The notes under the pieces were generated by a model, which was not told the DNA's origin, made no database searches, and was given only the letters and a program-made list of their open reading frames with translations. A DNA stretch of 64,000 nt from Streptomyces pinistramenti (GTDB taxonomy: Bacteria; Actinomycetota; Actinomycetes; Streptomycetales; Streptomycetaceae), in the NCBI RefSeq assembly GCF_020564935.1, contig NZ_JAJCXB010000006.1:143376-207375 (forward strand). The letters are read 5' to 3'. Made by a program: the position numbers and the translations under genes. This document shows, in pieces, positions 50,667-58,484 of this stretch (within the stretch, counting starts at the first letter, position 1; every line of letters begins with the position of its first letter).

Positions 50667-52421
50667 TCACCCGCCCTCCCGCCAGCGGTTGGTGACCGGC
50701 AGCCGTCGGTCCTTGCCGAAGCCCTTGGCGGAGATCTTGGTGCCCGGCGGGTACTGGCGGCGCTTGTACTCGGCGGTGTCCACCATCCGCAGCACGCGGG
50801 TCACCAGCTCCTCGTCGAAGCCCTCGGCGACGATCTCCGCGCGCCCGCGGTCACGGTCGACGTACTGTTCGAGGACGCGGTCGAGCACGTCGTAATCGGG
50901 CAGCGAGTCGGTGTCGACCTGACCTGGGCGCAGCTCCGCGCTGGGCGGCTTGGTGAGCGTGTTCTCCGGGATCGGCGGGGTCTCGCCACGGTCGGCCGCC
51001 GCCTGGTTCCGCCAGCGGGCGAGCTGGAAGACGACGGTCTTGTAGACGTCCTTGATCGGCCCGTACGCGCCGACCGAGTCGCCGTAGAGCGTCGAATAAC
51101 CGCAGGCCAGCTCGGACTTGTTGCCCGGGGCGAGGACGAGATGGCCCTCCTGGTTGGAGAGCGCCATCAGCGTCGTGCCGCGCAGCCGCGACTGGAGGTT
51201 CTCCTCGGCCAGCCCGGTCAGGCCCAGCGCCCCCATGTACGCGTCGAACATCGGGCCGATCGGCACCGTACGGAACGCGAGGCCGGTACGGAACGCGAGA
51301 TCGGCGGCGTCGGTGAGGGAGTGCTCCGACGAATAGGCGGACGGCATGGCGACGCCGTGCACGTTCTCGGCGCCCAGCGCATCGCAGGCCAGCGCGGCGA
51401 CCAGCGCGGAGTCGATGCCGCCCGACAGGCCGATGACGACGCTGCGAAAGCCGTTCTTGGTGACGTACGCGCGCAGCCCGACGACCAGCGCCGTGTAGAT
51501 CTCCTCGGTGTCGCCCAGCCGCCCGGCCTCGCCGCCCGGCGCCAGGCGCAGGTAGGCGGGCAGCGGCTCGGGAGAGAGGGTGACGTGGTCGATGCGCAGC
51601 CCGTCGTCGACGGTGCCGGACGGGGGTTCGGCGGCGGCAGCGGGCAGGTCGAGGTCGACCAGCACGCACTCCTCGGTGAACTGCGGGGCGCGCGTGATGA
51701 CTTCGCCCTCCCGGTCGACGACGATCGAGTCGCCGTCGAAGACCAGATCGTCCTGCCCGCCGGTCATCGCCAGATACGCCGTGGTGCAGCCGGCCTCCCG
51801 GGCCCGCTTGCGGACCAGCGCCAGCCGCGTGTCGTCCTTGTCCCGCTCGTACGGCGAGGCGTTGACCGACAGCAGCAGCCCGGCGCCGGCGCTGCGGGCG
51901 GCCGGCACCCGGCCGCCCTCCTGCCACAGGTCCTCGCAGATGGCGAGCGCGACATCGACGCCGTGCACCCGCACGACGGGCAGCGTGTCGCCCGGCACGA
52001 AGTACCGGAACTCGTCGAAGACGCCGTAATTGGGCAGATGGTGCTTGGCGAAGCTCAGGGCGACCGCGCCGCCGTACAGCACCGCCGCCGCGTTCTGCGG
52101 GGATCCGGCCGGCCGTCCGTAGCGCGGCAGGTCCTCGGCGCAGCGGTCCAAGTAGCCGACGACGACGGGCAGTTCACCGAGCCCCTCGGCGGCCAGCCGG
52201 GCGGCCAGGGCGGTCAGCGCGGCGCGGCTCGCCTCGACGAACGAGGGGCGCAGCGCGAGGTCCTCGACGGGGTAGCCGGTCAGCGCCATCTCGGGGAAGG
52301 CGACGAGGTGCGCGCCCTGCCCGGCGGCGTGCCGGGTGCGGCGCACGATCGTCTCGGCGTTCCCTGCGAGGTCACCGACGCAGGAGTCGGTCTGCTGGAG
52401 GGCGAGGCGTAGTGAGGGCAC
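50667..52421 (-). CDS. nadE: Glutamine-dependent NAD+ synthetase
   Basis: A 584-residue enzyme making NAD+ from deamido-NAD+, ATP and glutamine. The N-terminal nitrilase-type glutaminase domain (1-270) has the Glu-Lys-Cys triad in FPEMALTGYP, AKHHLPNYGVFDEFRYF and LAICEDLWQEGG. The synthetase domain has the P-loop IGLSGGIDSALVA near residue 330 and GNKSELACGYSTLYGD. The architecture is full length. The GTG start at 52421 stands six bases after a -10-like TACACT and lacks a ribosome site. ORF extensions further upstream run out of phase through the multicopper oxidase gene. Confidence 0.96.
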   Translation of the reverse strand: MPSLRLALQQTDSCVGDLAGNAETIVRRTRHAAGQGAHLVAFPEMALTGYPVEDLALRPSFVEASRAALTALAARLAAEGLGELPVVVGYLDRCAEDLPRYGRPAGSPQNAAAVLYGGAVALSFAKHHLPNYGVFDEFRYFVPGDTLPVVRVHGVDVALAICEDLWQEGGRVPAARSAGAGLLLSVNASPYERDKDDTRLALVRKRAREAGCTTAYLAMTGGQDDLVFDGDSIVVDREGEVITRAPQFTEECVLVDLDLPAAAAEPPSGTVDDGLRIDHVTLSPEPLPAYLRLAPGGEAGRLGDTEEIYTALVVGLRAYVTKNGFRSVVIGLSGGIDSALVAALACDALGAENVHGVAMPSAYSSEHSLTDAADLAFRTGLAFRTVPIGPMFDAYMGALGLTGLAEENLQSRLRGTTLMALSNQEGHLVLAPGNKSELACGYSTLYGDSVGAYGPIKDVYKTVVFQLARWRNQAAADRGETPPIPENTLTKPPSAELRPGQVDTDSLPDYDVLDRVLEQYVDRDRGRAEIVAEGFDEELVTRVLRMVDTAEYKRRQYPPGTKISAKGFGKDRRLPVTNRWREGG

Positions 52422-52427
52422 CCGGCC

Positions 52428-52433
52428 AGTGTA
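52428..52433 (-). promoter_or_regulatory. Candidate -10 box of nadE
   Basis: TACACT on the minus strand ends six bases before GTG 52421, giving a leaderless nadE message. Confidence 0.5.
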
Positions 52434-52493
52434 TTCGTCTTTCTGACGCAATGGGGGGTGGGAAGGCGACGGGCGAGCCGGGAGGGCGGACGG

Positions 52494-52530
52494 CCGGGGC
52501 GCGGCACCGGTCATCGGTGCCGCGCCCCGG
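52494..52530 (-). terminator. Strong hairpin after the multicopper oxidase gene
   Basis: A perfect 16-bp stem (left arm CCGGGGCGCGGCACCG) with a five-base loop. It insulates nadE from the copper operon upstream. Confidence 0.85.
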
Positions 52531-52567
52531 CGTCTGGCCGGCCGCTCCGGATGCCCGGAGGCGGCGG

Positions 52568-54175
52568 CTACTTCAGGTATCCGATGACCGTCATCATCCC
52601 GGACTCCGAGTGGTACAGGTTGTGGCAGTGCATCATCCACAGGCCCGGGTTGCGCGCGTCGAAGTCGACCGAGACCCGGTGGCCCGGCCGCACGATCACG
52701 GTGTCCTTGAGCGCCCCGCCGTTGAGCATCGCGAACAGGTTCCCGTGCAGATGCATCGGGTGCCACATGGGGCTGCGGTTGCGGAACACCATCCGGACCC
52801 GCTCGCCCTCCCTGACCCCGTAGCGCTGCGACGGCGAGTACATCTCCCCGTTGATCGCCCAGTTGAACCTCCGCATCGTCCCCGTCAGCGTGAAGTGGAG
52901 GGTGCGGTCGACGCTCCGGGAGTCGACCCGCACCGATTCCGCGGCCTCCAGGTCCGGCGCGATGAGCAGTTTCCCGTACAGCTCGTCGGGGAGGGTGCCG
53001 GCCTCGGGCGCCGCGCCGCCGCCGGTGCGCAGGATCGCCAGGGCGGTGCGCTTCTTGCCCTCGGCGAGCGCCGTGAGCGGGAAGGCGCCGTCCTTCGCCG
53101 TGACGAGGACGTCGTAGCGCTCGCCCATGCCGATCAGCAGGGCATCGGTCGTGGCGTGCGAGACGGGGTTGCCGTCGGTGTGCGTGATGGTCATGGAGTG
53201 GTCGCCGAGCGCCACGCGGTAGGCGGTGTCGCCGCCCGCGTTGATGAACCGGATCCTGATCCGGTCGCCCGGACGTGCGGTGAAGGTCTGCGGATCGTCC
53301 TCGATGCGGCCGTTGATCAGGTGGTACGGGTAGTCGACGTCGCCCGCCTCGCCGCCCAGCAGCCGGCTCCTGGCACCCCACAGCATCCGTGCGGGCCCCG
53401 CGGGCTCCTGCCGCTTGTCGTCCTGCGTTTCCGTGCCGCCGTGGCTCATCCGGTGACGGCCCTTGTTCATCTCGGCCAGGACCCCGTCCGGAGTGCTGCC
53501 GTCCACCCCGTCGACCCAGTCGTCCAGGACCACCACCCACTCCTTGTCGTAGGAGAGCGGCTCCCTGGGGTCCTCGATGATCATCGGCGCGTACAGACCG
53601 CGGTCCAGCTGCATGCCGACGTGCGAATGCAGCCAGTGCGTGCCCGGACGCGTGACCGCGAACCGGTACGTGAAGGAGGCGCCCGGCTGGACGGAGCGCT
53701 GGGTGAGGCCGGGGGCGCCGTCCATGTCGTTGCGCAGCATCAGGCCGTGCCAGTGCACGGTCGTGGGCTCCGGCAGATGGTTGGCGAAATCCACCGCGAG
53801 GGTGTCGCCCGCGGTGACCCGGACCTCCCGGCCCGGCAGCTCGTCGCCGTACGCCCAGGAGTCGACGGTGCGGCCGCCGAGATCGAGCTGGGTGCGGATG
53901 GCGGTGAGCTGCATGTTCCGTACGGGGCCTGAGCCGCGTCTCTTCTCGGCGGCGGCGACCTCCGGGCCGTCCGGGGAGACGTAGCGGTCGGGAGCGTCGT
54001 CGCCGGGGGCGGACGCGTCCTTGCCGCCGACGGTCGAGCCGGGCGAGCCGGTGGAACAGGCGGCGAGCAGGCCGCTGCCCGCCACGGCGATGCCGGCGCC
54101 GAGCACGGCGCGCCGCGCGGGCGCTTCGGGGGACGCGGATGCGGAGGGGTCGGAAGACGTGCGGATACGACGCAT
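52568..54175 (-). CDS. Multicopper oxidase (CueO/CotA-like), Tat-exported lipoprotein
   Basis: A 535-residue laccase-like oxidase. The N-terminus carries ARRAVLGAGIAVAGSGLLAAC, a twin-arginine segment ending in a lipobox. All four copper-binding blocks are present: TTVHWHGLM, GTHWLHSHVG, MWHPMHLHG and MMHCHNLYHSESGM, so type 1, 2 and 3 coppers can be held. Such enzymes oxidize Cu(I) to less toxic Cu(II) on the cell surface. It follows a small protein gene behind a CsoR-type box, in keeping with copper induction. ATG 54175 is preceded by GAGGTG. Metal-oxidase function is probable; phenolic substrates are possible too. Confidence 0.92.
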   Translation of the reverse strand: MRRIRTSSDPSASASPEAPARRAVLGAGIAVAGSGLLAACSTGSPGSTVGGKDASAPGDDAPDRYVSPDGPEVAAAEKRRGSGPVRNMQLTAIRTQLDLGGRTVDSWAYGDELPGREVRVTAGDTLAVDFANHLPEPTTVHWHGLMLRNDMDGAPGLTQRSVQPGASFTYRFAVTRPGTHWLHSHVGMQLDRGLYAPMIIEDPREPLSYDKEWVVVLDDWVDGVDGSTPDGVLAEMNKGRHRMSHGGTETQDDKRQEPAGPARMLWGARSRLLGGEAGDVDYPYHLINGRIEDDPQTFTARPGDRIRIRFINAGGDTAYRVALGDHSMTITHTDGNPVSHATTDALLIGMGERYDVLVTAKDGAFPLTALAEGKKRTALAILRTGGGAAPEAGTLPDELYGKLLIAPDLEAAESVRVDSRSVDRTLHFTLTGTMRRFNWAINGEMYSPSQRYGVREGERVRMVFRNRSPMWHPMHLHGNLFAMLNGGALKDTVIVRPGHRVSVDFDARNPGLWMMHCHNLYHSESGMMTVIGYLK

Positions 54176-54258
54176 GGGGAGCACCTCGTGAGGGTGTCGG
54201 CGGGTGCGGAGTGACGGGCGTGGGGCCACGGACGCACAGGCGCCGGGGCCGGGCGCGC

Positions 54259-54549
54259 CTACCCGCGCAGGACCGACAGGCGGGGAAGGAGAGGGGCGCG
54301 GAGCGGCAGGGATATCGCCTGCCGCCCGTCCGGCAGCCGGGCGGCGAGCACCGCCGGGGCGCCGGGGGCGCGGGGTCCGGGCCGCGAGCCGGCCGCCCGG
54401 TGGTCCGGCTGCCGGGCGGCCGTCCTGGCCGTGGCGGCGGAGCGGGGTGCGCGGCCGGGGGCCGGGTGGCCGGAGGCGTGCATCGCGGCGAGGCCGGCGG
54501 ACAGCAGCGGCCGGCCGCACCGGGCGGCGGCCGTGGGCTGTGCACGCAT
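54259..54549 (-). CDS. Small DUF6153-like protein of the copper operon
   Basis: A 96-residue protein starting 81 bases after the CsoR-type box, with GAGAGG seven bases before ATG 54549. An early segment LLSAGLAAMHASGHP and the C-terminal LPRLSVLRG resemble DUF6153 proteins, small membrane proteins often found beside copper genes in Streptomyces. The hydrophobic helices are weak and Arg/Pro-rich, so this copy may be degenerate. It would be co-transcribed with the multicopper oxidase gene 83 bases downstream. The reading frame rests on position and the end motif more than on coding signal. Confidence 0.55.
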   Translation of the reverse strand: MRAQPTAAARCGRPLLSAGLAAMHASGHPAPGRAPRSAATARTAARQPDHRAAGSRPGPRAPGAPAVLAARLPDGRQAISLPLRAPLLPRLSVLRG

Positions 54550-54629
54550 CGCTGGCCTCTCGTCGGGACGGCGGGTGGGCGCTGACGGCGCGGCGCGGTG
54601 GCACGGCCGGGCGCCTGGATCCCGCACCC

Positions 54630-54644
54630 TACCCCCGCGGGGTA
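54630..54644 (-). promoter_or_regulatory. CsoR-type copper operator
   Basis: TACCCCCGCGGGGTA is a perfect palindrome of the form TACCCC-N3-GGGGTA, matching operators of the copper-sensing repressor CsoR in Streptomyces. It stands about 80 bases before the copper operon. Confidence 0.75.
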
Positions 54645-54659
54645 TGACCCCCTTGTAAC

Positions 54660-54991
54660 GGCCCGCAGAACGCCGGAGTGGTGAGCCAAGCGGGGCATTC
54701 CGGGGCGAACGGGAGTGCCGGCGAGGCCCCGGGACCGCCCGCCTTCCGGGTGCCTCCTGCCGCCGCCCGACGCCCGCGGCGCCGACGCGGAACCCGCGGC
54801 CACAGCCGCCCTTCCCGCACCCGTCGCGTCCCGCGTCGCCGGCCCGTCGTGCCGCAGGACCGCCGCCTATCCTGACCGGACCGTGCCGCTCCTGCCCGGC
54901 CCGCCGGTACACGGGCGGCCGTGTCCGACCGTGCCGCGCCCGGGGCGGGACCGTGTCCGCACGGGGCCGTGCGGGAACCTTGACCACCAGG
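54660..54991. other. Intergenic region between the copper operon and DUF998 gene
   Basis: About 330 GC-rich bases between divergent genes. Apart from the CsoR box at its left edge I see no gene, terminator or clear promoter. ORFs here lack ribosome sites and read as Arg/Pro-rich shadows. Confidence 0.5.
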
Positions 54992-55786
54992 ATGTCCGTG
55001 ACCGCGACCGCGCCCCCGTCCCTCCCCGTCCCGGACCGCCGCCCGGCGGGACGTGCCCGTCGGCGGGCGGCCGCCGCGCTGCTGCTGCTCGGCGCCGTCG
55101 CGTACACCGCCTGGGTCCTGGAGCTGGTGATCGCCACCGGCCTCGACCCCGTCGACGCGTACGTCAGCGAACTGGCCGCAGCCGACCAGCCGCTCGGCGG
55201 TCTCTTCCGCGCCACCGACCTGGCGGCCGGCCTGCTGGTGCTGGCCGGCGCGGGGCTGGGGCTGAGCCTGCCGGGACGCCGGCCGTGGGCCACGGCGGGC
55301 TGGAGCGCGCTGGCCCTCTTCGGCGCCGCCACCGCCCTGGACTCCCGGCTCCCGCTGAGCTGTGCCCCGACCGACGACCCGGAGTGCGCGGCCCGCGAGA
55401 CCGCAGGACTGGTGCCCGCCACGCACACCGCGCACGCGGTCAGCAGTTCGCTGGCCATGCTCGGCGCGCTGGCCGCCCTGGTCCTGCTGACCGTCGCCGC
55501 CCGCCGCTACGCCTGGTGGCCGCCGCTTTGCCGCTACGGCCCGCCCCTGCTGCTGGCCGAACTCGCCGCCACCTTCTGGACGCTGGCCGCCGTCGCCGCC
55601 TTCACCACGGGCGCCGGCACCTGGGCGCTGGGTCTGGGACAGCGCCTCCAGGTCCTGCTCGTCGCCCTCTACGTCGCGCTCCTCGCCGGCTGCGTGGCGC
55701 ACCCGGGACGGCCGCGGGACACCGACCGGGTTCCGGAGCGCCGCCCGGCGGGAGAATCGGAGTGGAAAGCGGGAGGTCACGGATGA
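54992..55786 (+). CDS. DUF998 family membrane protein
   Basis: A 264-residue integral membrane protein with six or seven predicted helices. The family pattern is visible: AYTAWVLELVIATGLDPVDAYVSEL at helix 1, an Ala-rich second helix with LAAGLLVLAGAGLGL, the loop DSRLPLSCAPTDDPEC, and THTAHAVSSSLAML. DUF998 proteins are widespread in actinobacteria without known function. No ribosome site is evident at ATG 54992 or GTG 54953, so the start is uncertain. The stop lies inside a 17-bp tandem duplication shared with the next gene's start. Confidence 0.85.
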   Translation: MSVTATAPPSLPVPDRRPAGRARRRAAAALLLLGAVAYTAWVLELVIATGLDPVDAYVSELAAADQPLGGLFRATDLAAGLLVLAGAGLGLSLPGRRPWATAGWSALALFGAATALDSRLPLSCAPTDDPECAARETAGLVPATHTAHAVSSSLAMLGALAALVLLTVAARRYAWWPPLCRYGPPLLLAELAATFWTLAAVAAFTTGAGTWALGLGQRLQVLLVALYVALLAGCVAHPGRPRDTDRVPERRPAGESEWKAGGHG

Positions 55787-55803
55787 CGGGAGGCCACGGA
55801 TGA
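55770..55803 (+). repeat. 17-bp tandem duplication at a gene junction
   Basis: Two adjacent copies of CGGGAGG(T/C)CACGGATGA. Each supplies GGGAGG, ATG and TGA. The first holds the DUF998 stop, the second the hydrolase start, so the duplication probably separated once-overlapping genes. Confidence 0.85.
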
Positions 55804-56702
55804 TCCGGAGCGCGGGGAGCGGCCGCGGTGGCGAAGGCCGGGACGGCGCGGGCCGCCGCGGGGGTCCGGCGCCGGGCCGGATGCTGCGGGTCGGCGGCGT
55901 ACCGCTGCACGTGCTGAGCGAGGGCAGCGGCCCGGTCTGCGTGCTCAGCGGCGGGCTCGGCATGGCCTGGTTCGACTGGGAGACGGTCGCCGCGCTGCTC
56001 GCCCCGTACCGCACCGTCGTCCGCTTCGACCGCCCCGGCCTCGGCCTCAGCGCCCCGGCGCCGGGCCCGCCCGCCCTGGCCGCCGAGGCGGACCGGATCG
56101 CCGAGGTGCTGGACGCGCTCGGCCACCGGGGCCGCTGCACCGTCGTCGGGCACTCCCTGGCCGCCTTCCACGCCGAGGCGTTCGCCCGGCTGCACCCGCA
56201 CCGCTGCGCGGGGCTCGTGCTGGTCGACGGCAGCGTCGAGGAGAACGCCAGGCCGCGGCTGCCGCGCGCGGTGCGCAGCGCCTGGGCGGGCGGAGTGGCC
56301 GGTGCGCTGGCCGCCGCCGGGGTACCGCGCGCCCTGGGCCCGGCCGGCCGCCGGCTGGCCGGCCGGGCCAACGCCATCGGCCACCACGCGCCGCACCACT
56401 GGGAGCGCACCGCCTACCGCACCAGCCGGGTGCTGCGCGCCTGTGTGCTGGAGAACGCGAGCTACCCCTACCAGGCGGCCGACCTCGCGGCGCTGCGCCC
56501 CGGCCGCCCGCTGCCCGACGCCCCGGTGACGGTCCTGGCGGCCTACGACGGCGGCGAGACGGCCCGCGGGCTGCGGTGGCTGGAGCGCCAGCGGGCGCTC
56601 GCCGCCGAGCTGCGCGGCCGGTTCGTGGTGGCCGCCCCGTCCGGTCACCTGGTGATGGCCGACGCACCGGAGTCGGTCGCGCAGGCGGTGCTGGACCTGT
56701 AG
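55800..56702 (+). CDS. Alpha/beta hydrolase
   Basis: A 300-residue alpha/beta hydrolase. Motifs: VLSGGLGMAWFDWETVAALL (oxyanion region), VVRFDRPGLGLSAP, nucleophile elbow VVGHSLAAFHAEAF (GxSxA rather than the common GxSxG), and the histidine in PSGHLVMADAPE. The first 28 residues are Gly/Arg-rich and probably disordered or non-coding; an ATG at residue 28 is possible. The substrate is not predictable. It follows the DUF998 gene with a 13-base gap, and the two are likely co-transcribed. Confidence 0.87.
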   Translation: MIRSAGSGRGGEGRDGAGRRGGPAPGRMLRVGGVPLHVLSEGSGPVCVLSGGLGMAWFDWETVAALLAPYRTVVRFDRPGLGLSAPAPGPPALAAEADRIAEVLDALGHRGRCTVVGHSLAAFHAEAFARLHPHRCAGLVLVDGSVEENARPRLPRAVRSAWAGGVAGALAAAGVPRALGPAGRRLAGRANAIGHHAPHHWERTAYRTSRVLRACVLENASYPYQAADLAALRPGRPLPDAPVTVLAAYDGGETARGLRWLERQRALAAELRGRFVVAAPSGHLVMADAPESVAQAVLDL

Positions 56703-57030
56703 GGCGTCCCGCTGCGTGGCGCCTCGGGCACGCAGCGGGACCGGTTCGTCAACACGCGGTCAACGGTTACTCAGTCGCATTCCAAGAGTGGGCCAAGCCG
56801 CCCGTTCCGCCGTTCCGCGGCAGCTGGTCCGCCGGGATCGTGGGAGGTGGGGACGGGGGCGCGCGACGGAAAGGGGTGCGCGGACGGCGGCTGGAGGTTA
56901 CGGCCTGATGGTTCTGATTCAGGCCAAGGGTGCGTAATGTGACGGTAACCCCCGCACGTGATACTGGTGTGCCACGCCGGTTTTCCCACGCGCGTGGACA
57001 GGCCGATTGACCTGCAAGGATTGGTGACCC
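56703..57030 (+). other. Leader region of glnA2
   Basis: About 330 bases without a gene. An AT-richer patch, GTGCGTAATGTGACGGTAAC at 56930-56949, could hold a promoter or regulator site. AAGGA nine bases before 57031 is the ribosome site of the synthetase. Confidence 0.45.
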
Positions 57031-58392
57031 ATGGACAAGCAGCAGGAGTTTGTGCTCCGAACGCTCGAGGAGCGCGACATCCGCTTCGTACGACTGTGGT
57101 TCACCGATGTGCTCGGGTTCCTCAAGTCCGTGGCCGTCGCCCCCGCCGAGCTGGAGCAGGCGTTCGACGAGGGCATCGGCTTCGACGGCTCGGCGATCGA
57201 GGGCTTCGCCCGGGTCTACGAGTCGGACATGATCGCCAAGCCGGATCCGGGGACGTTCCAGATCCTGCCCTGGCGCGCGGAGGCCCCCGGTACCGCCCGG
57301 ATGTTCTGCGACATCCTGATGCCGGACGGCTCGCCCTCGTACGCCGACCCGCGCTATGTGCTCAAGCGGATCCTGGCCAAGACCTCCGACCTCGGGTTCA
57401 CCTTCTACACGCACCCCGAGATCGAGTTCTTCCTGCTCAAGGACAAGCCTGTCGACGGCACGCGGCCCACGCCCGGCGACTCGTCGGGCTATTTCGACCA
57501 CACCCCGCAGAACGTCGGGATGGACTTCCGCCGGCAGGCCATCACGATGCTGGAGTCGATGGGCATCTCGGTGGAGTTCAGCCACCACGAAGGCGCCCCA
57601 GGCCAGCAGGAGATCGACCTGCGGTACGCCGACGCGCTGTCGACGGCCGACAACATCATGACGTTCCGTCTGGTCATGAAGCAGGTGGCGCTGGAGCAGG
57701 GCGTGCAGGCGACGTTCATGCCCAAGCCGTTCTCCGAGTACCCCGGCTCCGGTATGCACACCCACCTCTCGCTGTTCGAGGGCGACCGCAACGCCTTCCA
57801 CGAGTCCGGCGCGGAGTACCAACTCTCCAAGGTGGGCCGGTCGTTCATCGCCGGACTGCTGCGGCACGCGGGCGAGATCTCCGCCGTCACCAACCAGTGG
57901 GTGAACTCCTACAAGCGCATCTGGGGTGGCGCCAACCGCACCGCGGGCGCCGGCGGCGAGGCCCCCTCCTACATCTGCTGGGGCCACAACAACCGCTCGG
58001 CGCTGATCCGGGTGCCGATGTACAAGCCGGGCAAGATGGGGTCGACGCGGGTCGAGGTCCGCTCCATCGACTCCGGCGCGAACCCGTACCTGACGTACGC
58101 GGTGCTGCTCGCGGCCGGCCTCAAGGGCATCGAAGAGGGCTACGACCTGCCGGCCGGCGCCGACGACGACGTCTGGGCGCTGTCCGACTCCGAGCGCCGC
58201 GCGATGGGCATCGAGCCGCTGCCGCAGAACCTCGGCGAGGCCATCGAGCTGATGGAACGCAGCGAACTGGTCGCCGAAACCCTCGGCGAGCACGTCTTCG
58301 ACTTCTTCCTGCGCAACAAGAAGCAGGAGTGGGAGGAGTACCGCTCCGAGGTCACCGCCTTCGAGCTGCGCAAGATGCTGCCCGTGCTGTAG
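57031..58392 (+). CDS. glnA2: Glutamine synthetase-like enzyme, GlnA2 type (gamma-glutamylpolyamine synthetase)
   Basis: A 453-residue type I glutamine-synthetase fold protein. It has the N-terminal domain DIRFVRLWFTDVLGFLKSVA, the metal motifs EIEFFLL and GMHTHLSLF, ATP-site NRTAGAGGEAPSYICWG, and RVEVRSIDSGANPYL. The usual adenylylation site NLYDLP is replaced by EGYDLP. In Streptomyces the enzyme encoded just upstream of glnE, GlnA2, has been shown to glutamylate polyamines rather than make glutamine; the call rests on that position and sequence type. A small gap of 92 bases separates it from glnE. Confidence 0.88.
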   Translation: MDKQQEFVLRTLEERDIRFVRLWFTDVLGFLKSVAVAPAELEQAFDEGIGFDGSAIEGFARVYESDMIAKPDPGTFQILPWRAEAPGTARMFCDILMPDGSPSYADPRYVLKRILAKTSDLGFTFYTHPEIEFFLLKDKPVDGTRPTPGDSSGYFDHTPQNVGMDFRRQAITMLESMGISVEFSHHEGAPGQQEIDLRYADALSTADNIMTFRLVMKQVALEQGVQATFMPKPFSEYPGSGMHTHLSLFEGDRNAFHESGAEYQLSKVGRSFIAGLLRHAGEISAVTNQWVNSYKRIWGGANRTAGAGGEAPSYICWGHNNRSALIRVPMYKPGKMGSTRVEVRSIDSGANPYLTYAVLLAAGLKGIEEGYDLPAGADDDVWALSDSERRAMGIEPLPQNLGEAIELMERSELVAETLGEHVFDFFLRNKKQEWEEYRSEVTAFELRKMLPVL

Positions 58393-58484
58393 GCGGTGCC
58401 CGCACCGTCTCCGTACCGCCGCGCCCGGGGCGGCCGCGCCGCCGCGCGAGCCGCCTGCCGGGTCAGTCCCGAGAGGCGCCCGCC

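Noticed and set aside
50667..54803. One giant minus-strand frame joining nadE to the region upstream of the copper operon
   Set aside because: Only the first 584 residues after GTG 52421 form NAD synthetase. The extension is out of phase with the multicopper oxidase gene.
56930..56949. GlnR-box-like sequence upstream of glnA2
   Set aside because: GTAAT-N6-GTAAC is present, but the paired a-site/b-site pattern with GAAAC half-sites is not convincing.
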